64,000 nt of DNA from JAICNG01 sp035249985 (lineage in GTDB: Bacteria; Gemmatimonadota; Gemmatimonadetes; Gemmatimonadales; Gemmatimonadaceae): NCBI GenBank assembly GCA_035249985.1, contig DATFFP010000008.1, forward strand, positions 1 to 64,000, in the 5' to 3' direction. The translations under genes were made by a program, and so were the position numbers. The stretch's first letter is position 1. Each line of letters starts with the position of its first letter. Shown here piece by piece: positions 48,583 to 58,049 of this stretch. Below the pieces are notes generated by a model that made no database searches, was not told the DNA's origin, and saw nothing but the letters and a program-made list of their open reading frames with translations.

Positions 48583-51500
48583 ATGCGGCCGGGGTCCCCC
48601 GGTCGCCGAGCGCCTCCCGTCTTGCGTCGAGTCATGCTGCGTCGCGGTCGTCGATCCTCTGTGCATGCACTCGGTACGGCGCTCGCGCGTCTCACGGCGG
48701 CGATGGCCACCGTGGCGGCCACGGCTACGTGTGATGGGGCGAACGTCCTCGGGCCGGTCGGCGTAGAGCAGCTCGAGCTGGAATGGCTCAGCGACACCCT
48801 CCTCTTCGTCGAGAGCCGGGTTGCGCCCGTCGTCCGCATAACGAGCAGCGGTGCCCCGGTGACCGGCTCACGGGTGACCTTCGCCAGCGGCAACCCCGAG
48901 ATCGTCGTCGTGTCCAGCTCCGGTGACTCGATCCACGCGCGGCGCCTGGGCAGCGCCGATGTGACCATCCGCGTGCTCGGGTCGCTCTTCCCCGAAGACG
49001 GGAAATCATGGCGTCGCACCCTGCGCGTCGTACTGAAGGATCTCCAGCTGGACCGGTCCGTCGTGGGACTCACCAGCGTCGGCGACACGGCGACGATTCA
49101 TGCGATGCCGTTAGGCGCGGACGACCGGATCATCGACGTTCCGGTGGAATGGACGTCGCTCGACACGAACAAGGTCGCCGTGGCCGACGGACGACTGACC
49201 GCCCGCGGCACTGGCGCGACCGAGGTACTCGCCGTCGTCGCGGCCGACACGGCGCGTGCGACGGTCACGGTCGAGCAGCGCCTGGCGAGCTTCGTCCTCT
49301 CGCCGGAGGCCGTTACCCTGAGAAGCATCGGCGAGGAAGTGACCATCACGGCGACCGCGGTCGATAACAGCGGCGTCCCGGTGCCCGGCGTGACGCCGTT
49401 CTGGGAAAGCGGAGATGCCTCGGTGGCGCGCGTCGACGATGCCGGCCGCGTCACCGCCATCGGCGCCGGCATAACGATGATCTATGCCTTCAAGGGCCCG
49501 GTGCGCTCCGGCGCGCGGGTCCAGGTCACGAACGATCCGGCCACGATCGCGATCGACCCGTCGGCCGACACCCTCACGCGAGCAGGTCAGCAGCTCGCCT
49601 ACACGGCGGACGTTCGCAACGCCCAGGGTGTGCCGATCGCCAATTATCCAACGACGTGGCGGTCCGATAATTCCGCTGTCGCCATCGTCTCACCGAGCGG
49701 AACGGTGACGGCGGTCGCACCGGGCGCCGCGCGCATCATCGGCGAAGCGGGCACGATTGCGGATACCGTCGCCCTGGTTGTCCGCGACCTCACGACGCTC
49801 CGCGTCGACAATGCCTCCAACGCGGTGCCTCGCATCGGGACGCACGCGCGACCGTTCGCCACCGTGCAGGCCGCGCTCGACGAGGCCACTTCGGGCGACA
49901 CGATCGCCCTGCAACCGGGCAATCGACCCTACGCCGAGTCGCCGACGCTCGCCGGACAGATCTCGGTGATCGGGAACGATTCCGCCTATCGAGCCAACGG
50001 GAACAACGCGACCTTCCTGCCGACCCTCTCGCACGAGACCGGAGCGGCGGCGATCGCGGTCTCGGCGGGATCGTCGGTGTTACTCCGCAACGTCGCGGTC
50101 CGCCACATGGTGGATGGACCGGCCGTCGATGCCGACGGCGCCGGTGTGCGCATCGAGAACGTTCACGTGAATCCCGGGCAGACGTTCAGGGTGGGCCGCG
50201 GCGTCCGCATCGCGAACGCAACGGGGCCGGTGATTTCCGATAGTCGCGTCAACGCCGTGATCGGCTACGGTATTCTGCTGTCGAACGTCAGCAGCGGTCT
50301 GGTCTCTCGCGTGCAGGTCACCGGCGTCGATTCCGTCCCCGGCGCCAACGGCGAGGGCATTCGCGTCCTCGGCGGCTTCGGCAACGCCATCGAGCTGAGC
50401 GCGGTCCGCTCGACCATTGGCGCGCGCATTCTGCTCGATTCAACGTCGGGCGCTCGCGTCTCCGCCGATACGCTGGCCGGCCGTCATCGTCTCCTGCGCA
50501 TTCGCGCGGCGACCGGCGCGACGGTGATCACCAACAACGTGTTCTCCCTCAATCAGCAGTCCACTGATCCCCCGTCGGGGGGCAGCGCGACGGACGGACG
50601 TGCCGCGCTGGAGATTCTGGAATCCGGCGGCGTGACCGTCAGCGGCAACTCGTTCACCGAGACGGGCAGTACGGCAATGGACGCGATCCGCCTTTCCGAT
50701 TCGCGCGGTGCGGGCGTCACGATTTCCGCCAGTCGCTTCAGTGGCGGACGATATCACATTCGCTCGGCGCGTTCCACGTGGTCGCTCAGCGGCTCACTGC
50801 TCGAGAATGCCGTGCGCGCCATCGTCGCCGAGGAGGCCGACACCATCGCGATGACGTCGGACACGCTCCGCAACGGCCAGGGTCGAGGGTGCGTCGACGT
50901 CCGCGGGCAGTCGTCGCTCGCGGTCGTCAATGGATCGCTGGCCGACTGTACGAGCGCGACAGCCGACACCGGAATGGCGGCGATCACGGTGGAGGGATCG
51001 GGCGCGATCCTCACCGTTCGCGGCACGCGCTTCACCGGCGCGAACGAGACCGCCATCGCCTTCACCGGTGGCGCGCTCACCGTGCAGAACGTGACTCTGT
51101 CTGGCGCGGGTACGCGCAGCGTTCCGACGATTCGCTGGCCGGCAGCCATCACGGCAACGGCGAGCTCCGCCGAGGTTACGGGATCGAGCATCGTCGACTA
51201 CCGCACGCTCGATGGCGCTGCACTGCGCGGCGGCAGCATTCGCTTCGAGGGAAACCGTGTGTGGCGTCAGCGGCGCGGCCTCGAGCTCGCGCAGTGGACC
51301 ACGGCGAGCGTTGCGAACAACGACTTCGCCGACCACGAACTGGCGGCGTTGGTGAACGCCGAGCCTGCGGTGTTCACGGCGCAGCCGAACTGGTGGGGGG
51401 ACGCGCGCGGCCCGCGTCGATCGACAGCGCTGGACGCCGTGGGTGACAGCGTGGTCGGCGCGATCGATTTCGGCACACCGGCCGCGACGCCGCACTTCCC

Positions 51501-51828
51501 CGGCGCGGCGCTCTCCGAGGATTCGCTGCGAATCGTACGCGGCAACAATCAGTCGGCGCTGCGCGGAACGCCCCTGCCACAGCGGTTCACCGTGCGGGTG
51601 ATGGACGCCCAGGGGCGTCCGGTTGCCGGAGTGTCGGTTCGCTTCCGACTACTCTCGGGGGGCGGCAGCCTCGAAGGCTCGAACCAGATCGACCGGCTCT
51701 CGAACGCCAGCGGCTTGTCCGAGGCTCAGATGACGTTAGGCAGCGTCGCCGGTATCGCCACGGTGGAGGCCGCGTTCGGCAACGGCAACAGGCGACGGGT
51801 CGTCATCTTCACCGTGACGAGCCAATGA
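48583..51828 (+). CDS. Surface protein with Ig-like (Big2) repeats and right-handed beta-helix
   Basis: 1081 residues from ATG 48583; ATG 48634 is an alternative that gives a shorter basic n-region. The signal region (ALARLTAAMATVAATATCDG) may end in a lipobox at Cys50. Residues about 55-405 hold four Big_2-type Ig domains (VEWTSLDTNKVAVADGRLTARG, PFWESGDASVARVDDAGRVTAIG, TTWRSDNSAVAIVSPSGTVTAV). Residues about 410-970 form a parallel beta-helix with NosD/pectate-lyase-like rungs (ALDEATSGDTIALQPG; GVTVSGNSFTETGS; NNDFADHELAALVNAE). The last 80 residues are another Ig-like domain (VRVMDAQGRPVAGVSVRFRLLSGGG). It is the first of four overlapping genes; its TGA overlaps the kinase ATG. Confidence 0.85.
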   Translation: MRPGSPGRRAPPVLRRVMLRRGRRSSVHALGTALARLTAAMATVAATATCDGANVLGPVGVEQLELEWLSDTLLFVESRVAPVVRITSSGAPVTGSRVTFASGNPEIVVVSSSGDSIHARRLGSADVTIRVLGSLFPEDGKSWRRTLRVVLKDLQLDRSVVGLTSVGDTATIHAMPLGADDRIIDVPVEWTSLDTNKVAVADGRLTARGTGATEVLAVVAADTARATVTVEQRLASFVLSPEAVTLRSIGEEVTITATAVDNSGVPVPGVTPFWESGDASVARVDDAGRVTAIGAGITMIYAFKGPVRSGARVQVTNDPATIAIDPSADTLTRAGQQLAYTADVRNAQGVPIANYPTTWRSDNSAVAIVSPSGTVTAVAPGAARIIGEAGTIADTVALVVRDLTTLRVDNASNAVPRIGTHARPFATVQAALDEATSGDTIALQPGNRPYAESPTLAGQISVIGNDSAYRANGNNATFLPTLSHETGAAAIAVSAGSSVLLRNVAVRHMVDGPAVDADGAGVRIENVHVNPGQTFRVGRGVRIANATGPVISDSRVNAVIGYGILLSNVSSGLVSRVQVTGVDSVPGANGEGIRVLGGFGNAIELSAVRSTIGARILLDSTSGARVSADTLAGRHRLLRIRAATGATVITNNVFSLNQQSTDPPSGGSATDGRAALEILESGGVTVSGNSFTETGSTAMDAIRLSDSRGAGVTISASRFSGGRYHIRSARSTWSLSGSLLENAVRAIVAEEADTIAMTSDTLRNGQGRGCVDVRGQSSLAVVNGSLADCTSATADTGMAAITVEGSGAILTVRGTRFTGANETAIAFTGGALTVQNVTLSGAGTRSVPTIRWPAAITATASSAEVTGSSIVDYRTLDGAALRGGSIRFEGNRVWRQRRGLELAQWTTASVANNDFADHELAALVNAEPAVFTAQPNWWGDARGPRRSTALDAVGDSVVGAIDFGTPAATPHFPGAALSEDSLRIVRGNNQSALRGTPLPQRFTVRVMDAQGRPVAGVSVRFRLLSGGGSLEGSNQIDRLSNASGLSEAQMTLGSVAGIATVEAAFGNGNRRRVVIFTVTSQ

Positions 51829-53375
51829 GCCAGTGCCAGCGCTGCGGCGCGGCGATCGCGCCCGGATCGCGATTCTGCCCGAGCTGCGGGCGGCAGGTGC
51901 TCGACCCGGGCGCGGCCACGCTTCTCGTCGGCGCGGCCGACGACGCGCTCCTCGCGGAGGTGCGTCACGCGCTCTCGGGCGAGTACGACATCGATCGCGA
52001 GGTCGGCCGCGGCGCCATGGCGGTCGTCTACCGAGCGACTGAGGCCGGCCTTGGCCGCCGCGTCGCGCTCAAGGTTCTTCCGCCCGAGATGACGCTGAAC
52101 CGCGAGCTGACGGAGCGCTTCAAGCGTGAAGCACGGCTGGCTGCCTCGCTGGAGCATGCCAACATCATCCCCGTGTATCGGGAGGGACAGGCAGGGCGAT
52201 TCCTGTTCATGGCGATGAAGTTCATCGAGGGCCGCTCGCTCGAGGACATCATCGCGTCGCAGGGTCCGCTGCCGGTGCCGGTCGCGCTCCACGTCCTGCG
52301 CTCGGCGACGAGCGCGCTGGCGTACGCGCATGAGCGCGGCATCGTCCACCGCGACATCAAGAGCGCGAACATTCTCGTCGATCGCGATGGCCGCGTGGTC
52401 GTCAGCGACTTCGGCATCGCGCGCGCCGCCGAGGATGCGAGTCTGACGTCGACCGGGACGATGGTCGGAACGCCCTATTTCATGAGCCCGGAGCAATGCG
52501 CCGCCCGGCGCATCGGCCCGCAGAGCGATCAGTACTCGCTCGGGGTGGTCGCGTTTCAGATGCTCACCGGGAGCGTGCCCTTCCAGGCCGAGTCGCTTCC
52601 GGGAATCATGCACCACCACTTCTACACGCAGGTGCCCGACGTCACCACCGCGCGTCTCGACGTGCCCCTGCCGCTGCGCGAGCTGATCGACCGCGCGCTC
52701 GCGAAGAAGCCGGAGAGCAGATTCGCCTCCACGCACGCGATGCTCGCGGCGGTCGAGAGTGTTCCATTCCCCGAGGAGGATCGCCGTCAGGGCCTCGCGC
52801 ACCTTCGCGATCTGGCGCACGGCGCTCCGATTCCGGTCGTCGGCATCTCGGCGCTCCCGGCGCTGGCAAGCTCGATTCGTCTCACGCCGCCGCAGGCGTC
52901 CCCGACGGTAGCGCCGCGCGCAACATCACTCTCGCGGTGGGCCATCGGATTGATCCTGGCAACGGTACTTGGTGCTGGTGGCGCGGCCGCCGTCGCGTTG
53001 CGCCGCGCTCCCGCGCCCGTCTCCGCCCCTACGGCGGTCGTGGTCGCGCCAACCCTCGCTCCGCCTATCGAGCAACCGCGATCAGCGACGCCGGCTCCTG
53101 CCGACTCGACACCACGAGTGGTCGAGGCGGCCGCACCTGAGCCCAAAGCAGTGGGTCGCCTTCGTGTGCGCGCATTCCCCGCCGATGCGGAGATTCGCGT
53201 CGACGGCCAACTGCTCGGGCGCGGCGTCGTCCTCGATTCGACCGTTCGCGTGGGCACGCGTCGCCTGCGCGTCTCCGCGCCTGGCTACAAGTCATTCGAC
53301 ACGACCGTCACGGTCGTTGCCGATGAGATTACGGCCCTCGCACGCATTGCCTTGCCGACCCAGGATCCTCAGTAA
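51825..53375 (+). CDS. Ser/Thr protein kinase with zinc ribbon, membrane helix and PEGA domain
   Basis: 516 residues. An N-terminal zinc ribbon (Cys4, Cys7, Cys18, Cys21) precedes a Hanks-type kinase domain at about 54-315: GRGAMAVVYRA, Lys83, HRDIKSANIL (Asp177), DFG (Asp195) and GTPYFMSPEQ, all intact. A Pro-rich juxtamembrane stretch leads to one transmembrane helix (about 356-374, IGLILATVLGAGGAAAVAL), a Pro/Ala linker and a C-terminal external PEGA domain (about 440-510, LRVRAFPADAEIRVDGQLLGRG). PEGA domains bind surface polymers or partners. It sits between a surface beta-helix gene (ATGA overlap) and a TPR gene (TAATG overlap), so the kinase probably responds to that surface complex. 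Confidence 0.93.
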   Translation: MSQCQRCGAAIAPGSRFCPSCGRQVLDPGAATLLVGAADDALLAEVRHALSGEYDIDREVGRGAMAVVYRATEAGLGRRVALKVLPPEMTLNRELTERFKREARLAASLEHANIIPVYREGQAGRFLFMAMKFIEGRSLEDIIASQGPLPVPVALHVLRSATSALAYAHERGIVHRDIKSANILVDRDGRVVVSDFGIARAAEDASLTSTGTMVGTPYFMSPEQCAARRIGPQSDQYSLGVVAFQMLTGSVPFQAESLPGIMHHHFYTQVPDVTTARLDVPLPLRELIDRALAKKPESRFASTHAMLAAVESVPFPEEDRRQGLAHLRDLAHGAPIPVVGISALPALASSIRLTPPQASPTVAPRATSLSRWAIGLILATVLGAGGAAAVALRRAPAPVSAPTAVVVAPTLAPPIEQPRSATPAPADSTPRVVEAAAPEPKAVGRLRVRAFPADAEIRVDGQLLGRGVVLDSTVRVGTRRLRVSAPGYKSFDTTVTVVADEITALARIALPTQDPQ

Positions 53376-54421
53376 TGACCTTCCTTCGAATCGTCGTCGT
53401 CATGATCTCGCTGGTGGCGCTCGCCCGACCGGGCGCGGCGCAGCGTGCCCCGGGCGAGGTCCTGAGCCGGGGAGTGATTCTGTACGAGGAGCTTCAGCTC
53501 GAGCGCGCGGTCGTCCTCCTGCGTGAAGTGACGTCGCCGAGCAATACCGCCGCGACCATGGCGGAGCGCGTGCAGGCGATGAAGTATCTCGGCGCGACCT
53601 TCTCGCTATTGGGCCAGCGCGATTCCGCGCTCGCGTATTTCCGGCGGATGCTGGAGCGTGACCCCTTCATGGATCTCGATCCGACGGTGTTCACTCCGCA
53701 GGAGCGACAGCTCTTCTCCCAGGCACGCCGGGAGACGTTCGTGGTCGGGGTGAGAACGCTGTCCGATACCGGCTTCGTACCGGGGCCCGGGGGCGTTTCG
53801 CTCCGCTTCGTCACGACGCAGCACGCGCGCGTGCAGGCGGTCGTGCGGCGCCCCGGCGAGACCGAGCCGATCGCCGCGTTCCGGTGGACGGCGGAGGGCG
53901 CGTCTGAATCTCCCTGGGACGGACTCGATCAAAAGGGAGCGCGCCTGCCTGCTGGCCGCTATCAGCTCGACGTCAGCGCGACGGCGACGAGTGATTCCGC
54001 CAGCGACACGGTGACCCTGCGCTTCGATGTGAACTATGATCACGAACCCCTCGAGGACTCCATCGTCTTCGACCCGCGCTCCCTTCTTCCTGAGCGACGC
54101 CCCCCTTCGATCGCGCGCTCGCAGCTCGCCGCCGGATTGGCGCTCGCCTCGTTCGCCGTCGCGGTCCCCAACGTCATCGGCCATGGTGACCTGGATGGAA
54201 CCCGGAAGCACGCCGTGGTGATGGCGAGCGTGACCGCCTCGGGTGGAATCGCATCGTTCTTCCTGCTGCGACGGGGCTCGGGAATTCCCGCCAACGTTCT
54301 CGAGAATGCGCGCCGGCGGGAGCAGCACGTGCGCCAGAACCGGGAGATCCGGGAGCGCAACGCCGCGCGCCTGGCGGCCGCGCGGATGATCATTACGCCC
54401 ACGATCGGAGAGTCGCGATGA
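53375..54421 (+). CDS. Secreted TPR protein of the kinase operon
   Basis: 348 residues. Signal peptide (IVVVMISLVALARPGAAQ). Residues about 30-110 contain two tetratricopeptide-like helical hairpins (VILYEELQLERAVVLLREV, AMKYLGATFSLLGQRDSALAYFRRMLERDP). A beta-rich middle (about 120-235) holds WDGLDQKGARLPAGRYQLDVS, similar to FlgD-type Ig folds, and a hydrophobic segment lies near 250-270 and 280-295. The C-terminus is charged and helical. Its start overlaps the kinase stop by one base, and its stop overlaps the next start by four. Confidence 0.8.
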   Translation: MTFLRIVVVMISLVALARPGAAQRAPGEVLSRGVILYEELQLERAVVLLREVTSPSNTAATMAERVQAMKYLGATFSLLGQRDSALAYFRRMLERDPFMDLDPTVFTPQERQLFSQARRETFVVGVRTLSDTGFVPGPGGVSLRFVTTQHARVQAVVRRPGETEPIAAFRWTAEGASESPWDGLDQKGARLPAGRYQLDVSATATSDSASDTVTLRFDVNYDHEPLEDSIVFDPRSLLPERRPPSIARSQLAAGLALASFAVAVPNVIGHGDLDGTRKHAVVMASVTASGGIASFFLLRRGSGIPANVLENARRREQHVRQNREIRERNAARLAAARMIITPTIGESR

Positions 54422-55065
54422 GAACGCGCGCCCTGGCCTGGGTAGTCGCCTGCATCGCGGGCGCGGTGCCGCTTCGCGCCCAGCTCCCGGTGACCACGGG
54501 GGTGTCGGTCTCCCTCGCGGAGCATCGCGTGACCGCTGGCGCAGGGCTCGAGCGCTCGTCAGGCACGATGTTCGGCCTCTGGGCGACGACGAGCCTGCCG
54601 TGGCAGGCCCTCGAAGCGCGCCTGTCGCTTCGAGCCGGCTCGTTAGGGGCCAACGAGAGCTCGGCGTTCGATCGGGATGTGGGCGAGGCCACTGTTGGCG
54701 CCAGCCTGCCGCTCAGCGACTGGTGGGGGCTCGACGCCGGTGTGGTCGTGCGGCGGTACGAGTCCGCTCTCGCCGCGCAGCGTTGGGTATGGGGCGAGGT
54801 CGGTATCCATGGCCGTCGGTCCATGCTCGAGGACGCCCTCAAGCTCTCGGCGGGTCTCTCGATCATTCCGTGGGTGAGCGTGAGCGGGATTTCGCGACCC
54901 GATCTCGCGGTGGCCGCGCACAGCGCCGTTGGCTATACCGCCGGGCGCCTCACGGCCACCATTCGCTACGGGCTGGAGCGGTTCGACTTTCCCGCTCGCA
55001 ACGGCGTGCGACGGCTGGAGGAGCTCTCCTCGCTCGAGCTCGGCGTCGCCTGGAAGATTCGCTGA
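54418..55065 (+). CDS. Predicted outer-membrane beta-barrel protein
   Basis: 215 residues. Signal peptide (AWVVACIAGAVPLRAQ). The mature part is a run of alternating 9-11-residue strands with glycines and aromatic girdle residues (GTMFGLWATTSLPW, LEARLSLRAGSLG, GATVGASLPLSDWWGLDAGVVVRRY without the first residue, RLTATIRYGLERF) ending in SLELGVAWKIR, so about eight to ten strands. The terminal residue is Arg, not Phe. It closes the beta-helix/kinase/TPR operon and could anchor the complex in the outer membrane. Confidence 0.75.
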   Translation: MRTRALAWVVACIAGAVPLRAQLPVTTGVSVSLAEHRVTAGAGLERSSGTMFGLWATTSLPWQALEARLSLRAGSLGANESSAFDRDVGEATVGASLPLSDWWGLDAGVVVRRYESALAAQRWVWGEVGIHGRRSMLEDALKLSAGLSIIPWVSVSGISRPDLAVAAHSAVGYTAGRLTATIRYGLERFDFPARNGVRRLEELSSLELGVAWKIR

Positions 55066-55103
55066 GCCTGTCGCGATAGCGCTCCGGGCCCCACCTTTCG
55101 GGG

Positions 55104-58049
55104 ATGGCGACCGTCTTTCACGCCGTCCACGAGACACCCTCGTTGACTCGCGCGCCCTCCCCATCGCCGTCACAATGTGAGGCCATCGAGGCTGCGCCTG
55201 GGCCTCTGCTGGTGCTTGCCGGCCCCGGTGCCGGAAAGACGTACTGCCTCATCGAGCGCATCCGGTTCCTGATCGAGCAGTGCGACGTTCCGCCATCGCG
55301 CATCTGCGCGTTCACCTTCACCAACAAGGCCGCCGACGAGATCACGCATCGCCTCGAGCGCACGTTAGGCGACGGCGGAGGCGCCGTGAAGTCGGGAACG
55401 ATCCACGCCTTCTGTGCCGAGCTGCTACGCGAGCATGCGACGCGGGTTGGGCTGCCGCCCGGATTCGGCATCGCCGACGAGGACTATCAGCTCCACGTGC
55501 TGCGGCGCCTCGAAGGCCCCAAGCCGTGGCATCGCGGGCTGCTCACACAGTTCAGCGCCAACCGCTTCCGGAGCACCCCGTTCGCGCGTCATGAGAGCTA
55601 CGAGCTCTTCGACCGTTACGAGCGTTTCCTCGCGCAGCGGAAGATGGTGGACTTCGACATGCTCGTCCTCAAGGCCGCCGAGCTGCTCCAGCACACAGCC
55701 GAGGCGAAGTCGATTCGTGCCCAGTGGGACGTGGTCCTCGTCGACGAGTTTCAGGATCTGAACCCGGTGCAGTATCGCGTCATTCGCGAGCTGGCGCGCG
55801 ATCACGAGCATCTCTTCGCGGTGGGGGACCACGAGCAGTCGATCTACTCGTTCGCCGGCGCGGATCCGGGCGTCTTTCAGCGGATGCTCAACGACTTCGG
55901 GCTGGCGCGGAAGATTCGCCTCGAGGAAAACCGCCGCTGTCCGCGCGACGTCTTCACGCTGGCCCGGCGACTCGTGTCGCTCAACACACCGATGTTCGAC
56001 GATCTGCCCGCACCGCAGGCGAATCGGCCTTCGCGCTTTCACCCCGCAGCGCTCTCGTTCCCCACGGACGAGGCGGAGCGCGACTGGATCGTCGCCGACA
56101 TTCGGCGCGACCAGGGCGAGTGGGCCCACGATTGGGCTGACGTCGCGCTGCTCTACCGCACCAACGAGATGGGCGAGGCGTTGGAGGGCGCCTTCCTCAA
56201 CGCCGGAATTCCTTGCCGTCTGGCTCGAGGCCGTGCGCTGGCCGAGGACCCAGTCGTGGCATACGTGATCGCCGCACTGCACGTGATCGCGTATCCCAAC
56301 GATCCCGTGCATCGTGAGGCGTTCTTCGAGACGGCACTGTCGCGCGTGCTATTCGACCAGGCGCGGGTGCGGGCCGATGAAACCAAACAGGACCTCGTGC
56401 AGCACCTGTACCGGATCGCCGCACAGGTGTCACGAGCCGGTGAGGACGGTCGCCAGGTGCATCGGGCGCTGTCGCAATGGCGGAACCTGCAGGCCATGGG
56501 CTGTCGCCACTCGTCGCTCGGCCCGCTACTCCACGATCTGTTGTCCCAACGCGTCGGGCATCGACGGTCGGTCCTCGAGGAACGGCACGACGAGCTGAGC
56601 GATCCCCTTGGGCAGCCCGAGGTCGTCGCCCTCGCCGAGCGCCTTCGCGACGCGCGCGAGCGAAACGCGGCGATCTGCCTTCCCGATCTGCACGGCGTGG
56701 AGATCCCGCTCAAGGGCCTCCTCCGCGAGCTCGGCTTCGGCGAGGTGTACACCGGGAACGTCGTGATGCCGCGCTCCGAGCGGATCTCCCCACATGACTG
56801 CCAAACCCTCGGGCTGTCGTTAGGCTTGTTCAAGGCGGCCCAGCTCCTGGAAAGCCGGCGGTTCGGCGAGCCCCTCTTGAACTTCACCGCGTTCGATCTG
56901 GAGACGACCACGAACGACGCGGAGACCGCGGAGATCATCGAGATCGCGGCCGTGCGTGTGCGCGATGGCAAGCCGTGCGAGAAATTTGCCGCGCTGGTGA
57001 AACCTCGAGGCTCCATACCGCGACAGGCAACCGACGTCCACGGCCTGCGAGATGCCGACGTTGCGGGTGCTTCCCGGTTCGAGGACGTGTGGCCCCATTT
57101 CCGGCGCTTTTGCGGAAGCGACATCGTGGCGGCACATAACGGATACGAATTCGACTTCCAGGTGCTGAAGCGCATGGTGAAGGAGCTTGGCGGGCGCTTC
57201 GACCTCTGCATGTACGACACGCTCCCGCTCTCATGCGATCTGTTCTCGACGAGTCACACGCTCGCGAACCTGGCGCGCATGTTCGGCGTCGATCCCGGCC
57301 GCTCGCATCGCGCGCTCGATGATTCGCGGGCCCTGGCCCAGGTCGCCGTCAAGCTCGATGAGGCGAAGCTTGCACGCTCCCGCAAGAGTGCGTTGCTCAA
57401 CCTGTTGGGTCACGTGGGTGTCGCGCTCGCCCTGTGCGATGAGCGCGCGCTCTGCCCGGAGGCGCTCCTCTTCCGCGATTTCGCCCGGCCCTTCGCGCTC
57501 GGACGGTATAGCGGCAGCCTCGAGTTCTACGAGAGCGAAGCGGCCGGGAACGAATCCGTCCCGAGCGTCGACGAGGTCATCGAAGCACTCGGGGGCGCGA
57601 AGCTCATGCTGAGGATTCGCACCGAGAAGACGGCGGAAGAAATGTATCCGAGTGCGCTCCTGCGACTCCACCGACTCATCGACCGTATTCCCGACGGATC
57701 CCTCCAGATGCAGATCGTTGCCTTTCTGGAGTGTGCGGTACTCTCGAAGTACGATGGCCACGAGCCCGAGCAGGGTCGCGTCAATCTGCTCACGCTGCAT
57801 TCCACGAAGGGGCTGGAGTTCTCCCGCGTGTACATTGTCGGCGCGGAGGACGCGCACTTGCCGGGTCGCACCGCCAGTCGTGAGGCGACGCCGGAGGAGG
57901 TGGAGGAGGCGCGGCGCCTGTTGTACGTCGGCATGACGCGCGCGAAAGACCGCATCGTCCTGACGCACACTCAGTCGCGCGCCGGTCGCCCAGGGGGCGG
58001 CCATCGCTTTCTCGACGAGATGGGCCTCGCGCCGAGAATCGTGTCGTGA
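55104..58049 (+). CDS. UvrD/PcrA-type SF1 helicase with inserted DEDDh exonuclease domain
   Basis: 981 residues. Helicase motifs: Walker A GPGAGKT (40-46), Ia FTFTNKAADEI, II VDEFQDLN (Asp214, Glu215), III GDHEQSIYSFAGA, IV IRLEENRR (about 271-278), V LLTLHSTKGLEF (about 895-906) and VI RRLLYVGMTRAKDR (about 938-951). Between the 2A-entry region and motif V sits a complete DnaQ-like 3'-5' exonuclease at about 592-755: FDLETT (Asp598, Glu600), HNGYEFDF (Asp684) and HRALDDS (His735, Asp740). All five DEDDh residues are present, so both activities are plausible. A role in DNA repair or replication-fork processing is inferred. No defence genes are adjacent; its stop overlaps the next gene as GTGA. 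Confidence 0.93.
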   Translation: MATVFHAVHETPSLTRAPSPSPSQCEAIEAAPGPLLVLAGPGAGKTYCLIERIRFLIEQCDVPPSRICAFTFTNKAADEITHRLERTLGDGGGAVKSGTIHAFCAELLREHATRVGLPPGFGIADEDYQLHVLRRLEGPKPWHRGLLTQFSANRFRSTPFARHESYELFDRYERFLAQRKMVDFDMLVLKAAELLQHTAEAKSIRAQWDVVLVDEFQDLNPVQYRVIRELARDHEHLFAVGDHEQSIYSFAGADPGVFQRMLNDFGLARKIRLEENRRCPRDVFTLARRLVSLNTPMFDDLPAPQANRPSRFHPAALSFPTDEAERDWIVADIRRDQGEWAHDWADVALLYRTNEMGEALEGAFLNAGIPCRLARGRALAEDPVVAYVIAALHVIAYPNDPVHREAFFETALSRVLFDQARVRADETKQDLVQHLYRIAAQVSRAGEDGRQVHRALSQWRNLQAMGCRHSSLGPLLHDLLSQRVGHRRSVLEERHDELSDPLGQPEVVALAERLRDARERNAAICLPDLHGVEIPLKGLLRELGFGEVYTGNVVMPRSERISPHDCQTLGLSLGLFKAAQLLESRRFGEPLLNFTAFDLETTTNDAETAEIIEIAAVRVRDGKPCEKFAALVKPRGSIPRQATDVHGLRDADVAGASRFEDVWPHFRRFCGSDIVAAHNGYEFDFQVLKRMVKELGGRFDLCMYDTLPLSCDLFSTSHTLANLARMFGVDPGRSHRALDDSRALAQVAVKLDEAKLARSRKSALLNLLGHVGVALALCDERALCPEALLFRDFARPFALGRYSGSLEFYESEAAGNESVPSVDEVIEALGGAKLMLRIRTEKTAEEMYPSALLRLHRLIDRIPDGSLQMQIVAFLECAVLSKYDGHEPEQGRVNLLTLHSTKGLEFSRVYIVGAEDAHLPGRTASREATPEEVEEARRLLYVGMTRAKDRIVLTHTQSRAGRPGGGHRFLDEMGLAPRIVS

